The position numbers and the translations under genes are program-made. Below the pieces are notes generated by a model. It worked only from the letters and a program-made list of their open reading frames with translations, had not been told where the DNA came from and did no database searches. This document shows positions 41,917 to 50,053 of a stretch of 64,000 bases of DNA, in pieces. Source of the DNA: an uncultured Oscillibacter sp. GTDB lineage: Bacteria > Bacillota > Clostridia > Oscillospirales > Oscillospiraceae. Every line of letters begins with the position of its first letter. Position 1 is the first letter of the stretch. Where the stretch lies: assembly GCA_910588005.1 (NCBI GenBank), contig CAJUQM010000004.1:1-64000 (forward strand), written 5' to 3'.

Positions 41917-42653
41917 GCCCCCACCTCCCCGGTCTCCGCTTCCTCCGCCTGAACCACCGCCTGCGGGGCGCTGGCGTCGCCGTCATAGATCACCCGGCCG
42001 TCCTGGAGGCGGATGATCCGCTTGGCCCGGACGGCAATGGAATTGTCGTGGGTAATCAGCACCACCGTATCCCCCTCGGCGTTCAGCTTCTGTAAAAATC
42101 CCAGCACCTCCCGCCCTGTGCGGGAATCCAGCGCGCCGGTGGGTTCGTCGGCCAGAATCACCGACGGCTCCCCCGCCAGCGCCCGGGCGATGGACACCCG
42201 CTGCTGCTGGCCTCCCGAGAGCTGGCTGGGCAGATTCTTGCGCTTATCGGCAAGGCCCACCCGTTCCAGGGACCGGACCGCCCGCTCCCGGCGCTCCTCA
42301 GTGGAGACCCCCGCGTACAGCAGCGGCAGCTCCACATTCTCCTGCACGGTGAGCTTTGGAATCAGATTGTACTGCTGGAAGATAAAGCCCAGCATTTTAT
42401 TGCGGATCTCCGCCTGCTGGTCGTCGTCCATGGTGGACACGTCGGTGCCGCCCAGGTGATAGCTTCCGGAGGTGGGCACATCCAAACAGCCGATGATATT
42501 CATGGCGGTGGACTTGCCGGAGCCGGACTGGCCCACAATCGCCACAAACTCCCCCGGGTCAATGGCCAGGGACACGCCGTCCAGGGCGTGGACCTCCTCG
42601 GTCCCCATCTGATAGATCTTGTAGACGTCTTTTAGCTCGATGAGATGCTCCAC
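41913..42653 (-). CDS. ABC transporter ATPase (MacB/LolD type)
   Basis: A 246-residue ATPase with Walker A GQSGSGKST, Q-loop FQQYNLIPKL, signature LSGGQQQRVSIARAL and Walker B VILADEPTGALD. It overlaps the permease start by four bases and follows the adaptor gene by six bases. Confidence 0.95.
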   Translation of the reverse strand: MEHLIELKDVYKIYQMGTEEVHALDGVSLAIDPGEFVAIVGQSGSGKSTAMNIIGCLDVPTSGSYHLGGTDVSTMDDDQQAEIRNKMLGFIFQQYNLIPKLTVQENVELPLLYAGVSTEERRERAVRSLERVGLADKRKNLPSQLSGGQQQRVSIARALAGEPSVILADEPTGALDSRTGREVLGFLQKLNAEGDTVVLITHDNSIAVRAKRIIRLQDGRVIYDGDASAPQAVVQAEEAETGEVGA

Positions 42654-42659
42654 TTACTC

Positions 42660-44264
42660 TCAGCCTCCCATAACTGCCGCCTGGTCCACAATCAGCACGG
42701 TCTCTCCCTCCGTCAGGCCGGAGGTGATCTCAATGTACGCCTCGTCGCTCCGGCCAAGCGTCACCGGGCGCTCCTCCAGTTTGGAGAGGTCCGCCACGGC
42801 AGAGCCGTCCTCACTCATGGCGCCCTCGCCCGGAACCAGAACCGTGTTGCCCCGGTTTACCGCCCCCACGGGCACACAGAGGGCATTTTCCGCCGTCTCG
42901 CCCAGAATCGTGGCGGATACGTTCATTCCCGGCTTCAAGTCGCCGTAGTTCTCAACGACGATGGTCACCGGATAAGTGGTAAAGCCGTTGGTGGTGGTGC
43001 CGTTGACGCTCACCCGCTCCACAGTGCCCTGAAAGGTCTGCCCCATCAAGGCCGCCGCCGTGATCTCCACGCTCTGGCCCGCCCGCACCTTGCCGATGTC
43101 CAGCTCATTGACGTCCATCTCCACCTTGAGATAGCTCATGTCATAGATGATGGCCAGCGTACCGGAGGAAGCGCCGTCCACCTTGTCCCCGGCCTTAAAT
43201 TTCTTCTCAATCACTGTGCCGGAGATGGGCGCCTCAATCCGGTAGTCGTCCAGGTTGTCGGCTGCGCTGCCCGCAGACAGCCGGGCCGACTGAAGCGACA
43301 GCTCCGCATTGGAAACCTGGCTGCGGTTGGCCTCGGACTCCACAGTGCACAAAACCTCTCCCTTGGCCACGGTGCTGCCTGCCAGCTTGTCAAACCCCGT
43401 CACCGTGCCGCTGCCTGTGGCATACACCGTGGCGGAACCCGTCATGGCAACCGTGGTCTGGCCATAGCTGCAATAGCTGCCGATGGCGGCGGAGGCCTTA
43501 AAGTTATCCGACAGCACCCCGGGGTTCGTCACCTTCACCCGGACGGAGCTGCCCTCCTGGCCGTTGCTCATCACGGAGGTGGTATCGGACACCGCCACCA
43601 CTGTACCTGCCACTGAATCCTCAAACTCCCCCACAAACACGGTGGCGGGTTCGCCCACATAGAACTCCGACGGCTCTACATAAGGAAAGAGAAAATCAAT
43701 GGTCAGGTCCCGGTTGGTCATGATCTTGGCCAGCGCCGTTCCCGCGGCGACGCTGTCTCCATTGTGGACAAAGACCTCATTGATCGTGCCGGCGATCGGT
43801 GCGGTGGGGTGCAGGGCCTCCCGGGCCTGCTCGCAGCTCAGCCGGGCCTGTTCCACAGAGATTCCCGCCCGCTCCACGGAGGTCTGGGCATCGCCGCTGT
43901 CCAGGGTGTACAGCAGCGTCCCCTTTTCCACCAGATCGTCCTCCTCAAAGGGCGCGTCCATGATCGCGCCGGAGACCAGGGTGGACACATTGTAGGCGTC
44001 TGCGGGAACCAGCGTGCCGCTGCCGGAGACCGATATCGTCAGATCCTGCCGGGTAACGGATGCGGGCCGGTAATTGGCTCCCGCCTGGGCCGTGCCCCCC
44101 TGCTGGAGGCGGGAGACTATTACCGCCAGCACTGCCACAACGGCGATCCCTGCCAGCAGCTTAGTCCGGCGGGATTTCCTCCCCTTGGGCAGACGCCACC
44201 TCTTTTGCTTCGCCTCCGCCGGGGTCCCGTCCTCCCGGACCTGTTCTGTCAGCTCTGTTTTCAT
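42660..44264 (-). CDS. MacA/HlyD-type membrane adaptor protein
   Basis: A 534-residue membrane-fusion-type adaptor: a short basic cytoplasmic start, one membrane helix (about 35-55, LLAGIAVVAVLAVIVS), lipoyl/barrel-sandwich segments (YNVSTLVSGAIMDAPFEEDDLV; then a second set around residue 360, RIEAPISGTVIEKKFKAGD) and a beta-barrel domain. It has two sandwich-like halves and is longer than usual MacA (about 370), suggesting a duplicated or extended adaptor. In Firmicutes such adaptors work with MacB-type permeases without an outer-membrane channel. Confidence 0.88.
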   Translation of the reverse strand: MKTELTEQVREDGTPAEAKQKRWRLPKGRKSRRTKLLAGIAVVAVLAVIVSRLQQGGTAQAGANYRPASVTRQDLTISVSGSGTLVPADAYNVSTLVSGAIMDAPFEEDDLVEKGTLLYTLDSGDAQTSVERAGISVEQARLSCEQAREALHPTAPIAGTINEVFVHNGDSVAAGTALAKIMTNRDLTIDFLFPYVEPSEFYVGEPATVFVGEFEDSVAGTVVAVSDTTSVMSNGQEGSSVRVKVTNPGVLSDNFKASAAIGSYCSYGQTTVAMTGSATVYATGSGTVTGFDKLAGSTVAKGEVLCTVESEANRSQVSNAELSLQSARLSAGSAADNLDDYRIEAPISGTVIEKKFKAGDKVDGASSGTLAIIYDMSYLKVEMDVNELDIGKVRAGQSVEITAAALMGQTFQGTVERVSVNGTTTNGFTTYPVTIVVENYGDLKPGMNVSATILGETAENALCVPVGAVNRGNTVLVPGEGAMSEDGSAVADLSKLEERPVTLGRSDEAYIEITSGLTEGETVLIVDQAAVMGG

Positions 44265-44908
44265 ACTTCGTATTCCTCGCTTTCTGAGATTCCCGGGGCC
44301 TTATCCCTTGCCATGCCCCGTCTTAAAATATCCAAGATCCCATCCAGATGCTCCCGATAGCCGGGAGCATCTCCGGCCTCTATGCCGGCATAGAGCAGCG
44401 GCCCGGCAACGGACAGCAAAATTGCCAGCATCTGGCCCAGATCTCCTTCCCGCCGCAGGTCCAGCAGCTCCGGGTTTACCGACTGCCGCAGCCGCTCCAG
44501 CACCGCGCCGGAGTCCAGCAGGTCCAACAGGGCGCCCCGCTGCATTCCGCCGTTGCGGCTGATGATGGCCGACATAGCGCCCATACCGCCCAGAGCCTGC
44601 TCCTCCCGCTTTTCCCACACATAGTCAAACAGGAGCCGCAGCGCCGCGAATATGTCGCCCCGCTCCCGCAGCAGCAGCTCTTCCAGCACCATCAGCAGCT
44701 GCTCTACGTATCCGTGGACCAGATAGCGGAACAGGTCCTCTTTGTCCTGAAAATACATGTAGAAGCTGCCCCGGGGAATGCCGGCGTCTTGAATGATCTT
44801 GTTGATGGAGACCTCGTTAAAGGGCTTTGCGGAAAACTCCCAGGAGGCGGCGTCCATCAGCCGGGTTTGTTTGTCCTCCGGCAGATTCAAAAAGGTATTG
44901 CTCGGCAT
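44261..44908 (-). CDS. TetR-family transcriptional regulator
   Basis: A 215-residue regulator. The N-terminal helix-turn-helix (about 15-60: FSAKPFNEVSINKIIQDAGI, then RGSFYMYFQDKEDLF) is standard TetR. The ligand domain is variable. It is the first gene of the exporter operon and overlaps the adaptor start by four bases, so it probably represses this operon and responds to the exporter's substrate. Confidence 0.92.
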   Translation of the reverse strand: MPSNTFLNLPEDKQTRLMDAASWEFSAKPFNEVSINKIIQDAGIPRGSFYMYFQDKEDLFRYLVHGYVEQLLMVLEELLLRERGDIFAALRLLFDYVWEKREEQALGGMGAMSAIISRNGGMQRGALLDLLDSGAVLERLRQSVNPELLDLRREGDLGQMLAILLSVAGPLLYAGIEAGDAPGYREHLDGILDILRRGMARDKAPGISESEEYEV

Positions 44909-45041
44909 GGCCTCTCTTCCTCTCTAAATAACATATAACGAATCAGGGCCGCCGTTTTCTTCATCTCCGGGAAGATTTACGAAAAAGATACAGCTTCCAC
45001 CCAGGGGAATGTCAAGGATATTTTTCGCATCTTCTCAAAAT

Positions 45042-45086
45042 AATACGACAACCTGTCAGGTATGATACCTGACAGGTTGTCGTATT
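45042..45086. repeat. Perfect 22-bp-arm palindrome
   Basis: Arms 45042-45063 and 45065-45086 are perfect complements around one base. Read on the minus strand it follows the exonuclease gene stop (45119) and is trailed by ATTATTTT, so it may be that operon's terminator. Its length, AT ends and near-zero loop are unusual for a terminator here. Confidence 0.75.
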
Positions 45087-45118
45087 GCAAGAGGGTACCG
45101 GCAATATTTACAAACTCT

Positions 45119-45805
45119 TCATATTTTATCCGTGGATTCATACAGGGGTCCCGTCCTCTGGTACGATTGGGGCCGATAGGTCACCGAGGAGATCCGCCTG
45201 CCCGAGAGGCCGTATTTGGGATGAGTTCCAAAGAGACCGATATATCGCTCCAGATCCTCCCGCTCCGCCGCCATTGCCCGCAGCAGCGCCACCGTCGCCC
45301 GGGCGTCGTCCACCGCCCGGTGGCTGTTCACCGCCGTGTCCCCCAGGCCGTAGGCCTCGATGGCATTGCACAGCTTGTGGGGGTAGTCCCTCCGGTCCCG
45401 GTATACCGTCAGCGCGTCCAGAAACCGGGGAAGGCGCAGCACGTCCGCCCGCCCGCAGGGGCGCAGGAAGTGGTAGAGGAAATTCAAATCGAACTGGGCA
45501 TTGTACGCCACCAGAAGCGGGCGCTCACATCCCTCCAGCAGGCGGCAGAAGTCCTCCGCGGCCTCCCGCTGGTCCACCCCCTCCGCCAGAAGCTGCTCAT
45601 CGGTAATCCCCGTCAGTTCCACGATAAAAGGAGACAGCCGCACCCCCTCCGGCAGGCGGACCAGCGCATCCAAGCTGCCCGTCTCCGCCCCCGCCTCCAG
45701 GCTCACGGCTCCCAGCTCAATGATGCGGTCTTTGCCGGGTTCAATACCGGTGGTCTCCGTATCAAAGACCACAATGCGGTCAAACCGCCGCCAAAGCCCC
45801 TCCAT
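45119..45805 (-). CDS. DnaQ-family 3'-5' exonuclease
   Basis: A 228-residue DEDDh exonuclease: Exo I VVFDTETTGIEPG (Asp/Glu near residues 15-17), Exo II VAYNAQFDLNFL and Exo III HRAVDDARATVALL, with all acidic residues and the His. It resembles stand-alone DnaQ/PolC-exonuclease proteins used in proofreading or RNA trimming. The C-terminal 40 residues (GLSGRRISSVTYRPQSYQR) are an extra tail. It overlaps the upstream nuclease gene by one base, suggesting a joint operon of nucleases. Confidence 0.9.
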   Translation of the reverse strand: MEGLWRRFDRIVVFDTETTGIEPGKDRIIELGAVSLEAGAETGSLDALVRLPEGVRLSPFIVELTGITDEQLLAEGVDQREAAEDFCRLLEGCERPLLVAYNAQFDLNFLYHFLRPCGRADVLRLPRFLDALTVYRDRRDYPHKLCNAIEAYGLGDTAVNSHRAVDDARATVALLRAMAAEREDLERYIGLFGTHPKYGLSGRRISSVTYRPQSYQRTGPLYESTDKI

Positions 45806-46521
45806 TAAGCGGCCCCCTGTTCTTCCGGCCAGTTGTCCCCGGTGGCGTAATCAATGCCGATGTCAGGCTGAACGTTGTAGGCATAGACGTTAAAATACAC
45901 GCCCTCACCGCGGTCCTCCACAGACATGGCCTCCATCTGTACGCCCCGGGCCACCAGCTCCGTGCCTGCAAAATAGGGCGTCACCCGGTAGAGCACATGG
46001 TTTCCGGTCTCCTTTACGTAGTCCGCCACCAGGTTTTCAAAGGGCAGCATTCCCTCCACGTTCATATACCTGGTGCCGGTGATGAGATTTTTTTCATTGG
46101 CGTTCTCCCCCGCCAGCTGAAAGCCGATGAGGTGGCAGCGGTTGTACAGGCTCTTGCCGTCCACATTGTCGTACTGAACCGACTGCCATCCCGTGGGCTT
46201 GATCCGGCCGATGTCCTCCCGCTTCTCCGTTGGCATCAGCTCCAGACAGATGTTTGCATAAGCCTCACCGCAGCGGCCCAGGCCGTCCAGCTCACTGTAG
46301 ATCTCGAACGGCTCCAGCGTCATGTCCTCCTCCGTGAAATGGGGAACATTTCCGTTCAGCTCCACATAGGGGCTGCCGGCGTAGTCCGGAATAACGCCGT
46401 AGTCCTGCTCCGCGCCGCAGTGCGCCTCCAGATACCGCAGTGCCAGCCCCGCCGCACAGATCAAAACCACCAGGGCGACTCTTCCCGGCGTCCACTGCTG
46501 CTTAGGTCTCCTCTTCGCCAT
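45805..46521 (-). CDS. DNA/RNA non-specific endonuclease (NucA-like)
   Basis: A 238-residue protein: an N-terminal membrane helix or signal (about 15-30, VALVVLICAAGLAL) and an endonuclease NS-type core. KSLYNRCHLIGFQLAG corresponds to the DRGH-like catalytic region, and NEKNLITGTRYMNVEGMLPFE is the family's Asn-bearing metal-site segment. It is likely exported or membrane-anchored and degrades extracellular DNA/RNA, as in clostridial and streptococcal relatives. ATG 46521 follows GGGAGG; it overlaps the upstream gene by 20 bases. Confidence 0.86.
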   Translation of the reverse strand: MAKRRPKQQWTPGRVALVVLICAAGLALRYLEAHCGAEQDYGVIPDYAGSPYVELNGNVPHFTEEDMTLEPFEIYSELDGLGRCGEAYANICLELMPTEKREDIGRIKPTGWQSVQYDNVDGKSLYNRCHLIGFQLAGENANEKNLITGTRYMNVEGMLPFENLVADYVKETGNHVLYRVTPYFAGTELVARGVQMEAMSVEDRGEGVYFNVYAYNVQPDIGIDYATGDNWPEEQGAA

Positions 46522-47026
46522 GGTCCGCCTCCCGCTCATAGATTTTCCGAATAATTCTCTCGTGGGAGCTTCCGGGAAACTCCGTCTCCTCCGCCAGCGT
46601 AAAGCCCGCCGCCGCCGGATCAAAGTCCAGATGGACGTCTGCCGGATAGGCCCGGTTCCAGTCATACAGCACCACAGCCTCAATCCGCTCCGCAAAGGGC
46701 GCAATCAACCGGTCCTCCACAAAGCAGACCTCCCCATCCTCCGCCTTGGACAGAAAGTCCTCATCCACCTGAACTCCCTCCCGTCCGTCAAAGAGGGGGG
46801 CGGAATAGGGGGCAATCCAAAGCCGCCGCCCGCCGCAAAACCGCAGCAGGTCCTCCCGCTGAACCCGGTCCTGGCTCTGCCTCCGCCGGTTGAACAGCAC
46901 GCCGCCTCTCCCGTCAATACAAACCGCGATAATCAAGGGACCGTCCTCCTTCCGCGTGCCGTGCCATCCTCTCTTCTCCTCCAGGCCGCGCCGGCAGTCC
47001 CCCAAAGAGACCAACCGGTCCGCCAT
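46502..47026 (-). CDS. Unknown conserved-looking protein beside nucleases
   Basis: A protein of about 174 residues with no recognised family. It has an alternating-strand opening (PLIIAVCIDGRGGVLFNRRRQSQD), a central acidic FLSKAEDGEVCFVED and a VVLYDWNRAYPADVHLDF segment, suggesting a compact alpha/beta fold without membrane segments. The start is uncertain; ATG 47026 has only a weak AACGGGA, and the frame is open to 47236. It overlaps the nuclease gene, so its role may be tied to it. Confidence 0.6.
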   Translation of the reverse strand: MADRLVSLGDCRRGLEEKRGWHGTRKEDGPLIIAVCIDGRGGVLFNRRRQSQDRVQREDLLRFCGGRRLWIAPYSAPLFDGREGVQVDEDFLSKAEDGEVCFVEDRLIAPFAERIEAVVLYDWNRAYPADVHLDFDPAAAGFTLAEETEFPGSSHERIIRKIYEREADHGEEET

Positions 47027-47247
47027 TCCCGTTGTAATTGCCGGCCGCGGGGCTATTGTACCATCTGTTTTGGCATTTTTCAACAGTTTATGACCCAGTA
47101 TCCCGCCCGCTCTTGCAATCTCGCTCCTTTTGTGGCAAACTGGCAGAACATCAGGGGCATTCCCCTGCGGCCTGTCCCCAGACGCGGAAACAGCGCCGCA
47201 GGAGGAGAATCTCCCGCGGCGCCGCTTCAATTCCATTCACTCGATCC

Positions 47248-47436
47248 TCACTCCATCAGGCCGGACTCCCGGAGGGACTCCGCCCGGGCCTGCAGCTCGT
47301 CCAGCGTTCCCACGCTGCTGTCCTCCCGCCGCAGGGCGGTCTGCACCTCCGGCGCCAGCGTCTGAAAATACTCATAGGACGAGAGGTCCTGATCCAGCAA
47401 GTCCGTCAGGCAGAGATAACTGGGAAAATCATCCAT
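47248..47436 (-). CDS. Small acidic protein, unknown
   Basis: A 62-residue acidic helical protein. A GGAGG lies nine bases before ATG 47436; the alternative ATG 47442 is too close to it. The good ribosome site makes it credible despite size. No domain was recognised. It sits upstream of the nuclease-containing operon and divergent from the acetyltransferase gene. Confidence 0.55.
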   Translation of the reverse strand: MDDFPSYLCLTDLLDQDLSSYEYFQTLAPEVQTALRREDSSVGTLDELQARAESLRESGLME

Positions 47437-47504
47437 CAACATTCACCTCCGGAGATATTCTGCCCGGAGGTTCTGAGGCCCATGTGGCCGGGAGGTTCTT
47501 TTTT

Positions 47505-47951
47505 ATGGAAATCCGTCAAGTTTTGGAAAATAAACAGGCCTATCTCCCCCTCTTGCTGCTGGGGGACGAGCAGGAGGACCTGATCGCCAGCTACCTGGAC
47601 CGGGGAACACTGTCCGCCCTGTACGATGGCGGCAGTCTGCGGACCGTCTCCGTGGTGACCGACGAGGGCCACGGCATCTTTGAGCTGAAAAACCTGGCCA
47701 CGGAGCCGGACAGCCGGCGCCGCGGCTATGGCCGGGCCATGGTGCAATACGTCATCGAAACCTGCCGGGGCCGGGGAACACGGCTGCTGGTGGGCACCGG
47801 GGACAGCCCTCTCACGGTTCCCTTCTATAAAAGCTGCGGCTTTCAGGAGAGCCACCGGGTAAAAAACTTTTTCACGGACCACTACGACCACCCGATTTTT
47901 GAGGCGGGGCGGCAGCTGGTGGACATGGTCTACCTGGCCATGGACCTGTGA
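47505..47951 (+). CDS. GNAT-family acetyltransferase
   Basis: A 148-residue GNAT protein. FELKNLATEPDSRRRGYGRAMVQYVI contains the acetyl-CoA-binding RRxGxG/A motif, and TVPFYKSCGFQESHRV is the conserved C-terminal strand-helix. The C-terminus carries a His/Asp-rich HYDHPIFE region common in a clostridial GNAT subgroup. The substrate is unknown. ATG 47505 has GGAGG nine bases upstream; upstream in-frame sequence is not coding. Confidence 0.88.
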   Translation: MEIRQVLENKQAYLPLLLLGDEQEDLIASYLDRGTLSALYDGGSLRTVSVVTDEGHGIFELKNLATEPDSRRRGYGRAMVQYVIETCRGRGTRLLVGTGDSPLTVPFYKSCGFQESHRVKNFFTDHYDHPIFEAGRQLVDMVYLAMDL

Positions 47952-47996
47952 AACGCCTCTTCGCAAAACAAACGCAAAGCGGGACACCGTCCCTCC

Positions 47997-48839
47997 TCAC
48001 AAGGCCTCATCCGGCAGCCGGACCGAAATCATGGAGGCCGCGTTTTTCTCCACGCCGTTCAAAATAAAACCGGCCAGATCACAGGCGTAGAAATTCCCCT
48101 CTGTCCGCAGGCCATGTTCACGGATATAGCCGTCCAGCGCGGCGTATCCCTCGGAGAGATCCCAGCGGCCCCGGCAGCACAGATACAGATAATTCCCGGC
48201 GGGCTTCTCCACATAGTAGGGGAAGTCCGCCTTTTCCTTGATGCGGGTATAGAGGTGGCTGATCGTCCTCTGTCCCACCTGCACCCCAGGCGGATGAACC
48301 GCTCCCAGGTGGAAATCCGTCTGCACTCCATACCGCCGGCACAGCTCCCGGCAGCGCTCCAACACGGCGATTAACGTCTCGTCCTCTCCGGGCAGCGGGG
48401 CTGTCAGCTCCTCCAGCTCTTCCACCGGAAGGGCCATCAGGTGTTCCCGGTCAAACCAGGCAGTTTTCAGCGCCATATCCGGGGTGGTCCCCAGCTCCAG
48501 GTTCCGGACAGTGCCGGACAGCACAAAGTCCATCTGCTCCAGTCTCCTCCGCTCCTCTTCCAGCCGTTTTCTCTGCTCCCGCAGCAGCTTCAGAATCTCG
48601 CCGGAGTCCTGGCCCTGCACGCAGCGGCGGATCTCCTCCAGCGGCGTTCCTGTCTGGCGGAAGATGGAGATGGCGTAAAAATCGTAAAACTGCTCCGCAT
48701 CATAATAGAAATATCCGTTGTTCCCCCGGTGGGCCGGAGACAGCAGGCCGATGTCCTTATAGTGCCGCAGCGTCTCCTTGGTGGTACCGCAGAAGGCGGC
48801 AAAGGCCCCGGACGCCATCCATGTCTTCGGATGCCCCAT
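47997..48839 (-). CDS. MerR-family regulator with GyrI-like sensor domain
   Basis: A 280-residue regulator. The N-terminal MerR winged helix (about 7-75) has FAAFCGTTKETLRHYKDIGLLSPA, a coiled-coil dimerisation helix follows (about 85-110), and a C-terminal GyrI-like/effector-binding domain (about 120-280) ends in GFILNGVEKNAASMISVRL. GyrI-like domains in MerR proteins such as BmrR bind bulky lipophilic cations and drugs. It is divergent from the hydrolase/MATE pair, whose promoter has the 19-base spacer and dyad that MerR proteins activate. It should therefore sense a substrate of that hydrolase or efflux pump. Confidence 0.93.
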   Translation of the reverse strand: MGHPKTWMASGAFAAFCGTTKETLRHYKDIGLLSPAHRGNNGYFYYDAEQFYDFYAISIFRQTGTPLEEIRRCVQGQDSGEILKLLREQRKRLEEERRRLEQMDFVLSGTVRNLELGTTPDMALKTAWFDREHLMALPVEELEELTAPLPGEDETLIAVLERCRELCRRYGVQTDFHLGAVHPPGVQVGQRTISHLYTRIKEKADFPYYVEKPAGNYLYLCCRGRWDLSEGYAALDGYIREHGLRTEGNFYACDLAGFILNGVEKNAASMISVRLPDEAL

Positions 48840-48873
48840 AAAAATCTCCCCAATAAAAAATATAAAATCCCTC

Positions 48874-48904
48874 TTGACTGCGTGGCAGCCACACGGTTTA
48901 TGAT
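48874..48904 (+). promoter_or_regulatory. MerR-type promoter of the hydrolase-MATE pair
   Basis: TTGACT (48874-48879), a 19-base spacer and TATGAT (48899-48904). The overlong spacer contains the dyad GTGGC-A-GCCAC (about 48882-48892). The 19-base spacing is the defining feature of MerR-activated promoters, in which DNA distortion by the effector-bound regulator restores the -35/-10 geometry. It also lies close to the divergent merR start, so it may control both genes. Confidence 0.9.
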
Positions 48905-48970
48905 ACCTCCCACAAGGAATTTTTTCAAGGGCATCAGAAAAAAATACCCATGGACAAGGAGGAGTTCATC

Positions 48971-49972
48971 ATGAATTTTGGATGCAGCAGTTTTTCCTGG
49001 GAGACAGAGGACGGCCGCCACCTGCTGGGGCGGACTTACGACCAATTTGGAGATCTGAGGGCAAATCAGGTCATCAGCGTTCCCAAGGGGGATCCCTGTT
49101 CCCCGGTACTCCACCCGGAGAGTGGCAATGAGGAGGGCCGGTACGGTTATACCGGCATGGCGGTGCTGGGCTTCGGCCAGCCGGTGATGGTAGACGGGGT
49201 CAACACCGCCGGCCTGACGGGCGCGCTGCTCCACTACCCGGAGTACGCGGTATACCGTTACGCCCCCCGGCCGGGGACCACCGCCGTCCACCCCGGCCGT
49301 CTGCTGGCCTGGCTCCTCAGCCGGTGCGCCAGCGTGGAGGAGGCAGTGGAGGAGCTGTCCCGCCTCACCCTGGTGGACGAACCCATCCAGGGCAAGCCCC
49401 TGCCCGCCCACTATATCCTCAGCGGCAGGAGAGGCGAGACCATTATCGTCGAACCGGACGAAGGCGGCCTGTCCATCCACCGGAACACCATCGGCGTGCT
49501 GGCCAACAGTCCCAACTATCTGTGGCACCGGACCAATCTGCGCAACTTCGTGGGGGTCACCAACCTGCCCAAAGCCCCTCAGACCATCGCGGGCCACGAG
49601 ATTCGGGAGTTTGGGGAGCGGCTGGGAGGCGGCTCCGGCCTGCCGGGGGACTACTCCTCTCCCTCCCGGTTTGTGCGGCTGGCCTTTATGCGGGAATTCG
49701 CCGTACGGGGCAAACATGAGCTGGACGGCGTCTCCCGGATGTTCCGCGCCTTCGCCCTGGTGGACATCCCGGAGGGACTTGCCAAGGCGGACCCGGATTA
49801 CGAGGTGTACGAGCAGACCCTGTGCACCAGCGTCATGTGCGCCGAGAGCGGCGTCTACTACTTCGCCCCTGCCTGGAACCGGCGCATTTCCGCCATCCGG
49901 CTTCCGGCACAGGGAAGCGAGATGCAGTATTTCGACCTGGGAAACGGTCAGGACATCGACTGGAGAAATTAA
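48971..49972 (+). CDS. Choloylglycine hydrolase family (bile salt hydrolase/penicillin acylase)
   Basis: A 333-residue Ntn hydrolase that cleaves the amide bond of conjugated bile salts or of penicillin V. The predicted nucleophile Cys is residue 5 of the start MNFGCSSF; removal of MNFG would expose it. Family residues follow: RTYD (Arg/Asp), DGVNTAG (Asn), VLANSPNYLWHRTNLRNF (Asn) and GLPGDYSSPSRFVR (Arg). ATG 48971 has AAGGAGG eight bases upstream; 48950 is an alternative start without this spacing. It is the first gene of the MerR-regulated pair with the MATE exporter. Bile-salt versus penicillin specificity cannot be settled from sequence. Confidence 0.9.
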   Translation: MNFGCSSFSWETEDGRHLLGRTYDQFGDLRANQVISVPKGDPCSPVLHPESGNEEGRYGYTGMAVLGFGQPVMVDGVNTAGLTGALLHYPEYAVYRYAPRPGTTAVHPGRLLAWLLSRCASVEEAVEELSRLTLVDEPIQGKPLPAHYILSGRRGETIIVEPDEGGLSIHRNTIGVLANSPNYLWHRTNLRNFVGVTNLPKAPQTIAGHEIREFGERLGGGSGLPGDYSSPSRFVRLAFMREFAVRGKHELDGVSRMFRAFALVDIPEGLAKADPDYEVYEQTLCTSVMCAESGVYYFAPAWNRRISAIRLPAQGSEMQYFDLGNGQDIDWRN

Positions 49973-50053
49973 AATATGCTTGCAGGGCGCGGCAACCCGG
50001 CACACCGCGGATTTGGCCGCCGGGTCGTTGGCCTCTGCGGAACGGAGGTTATT

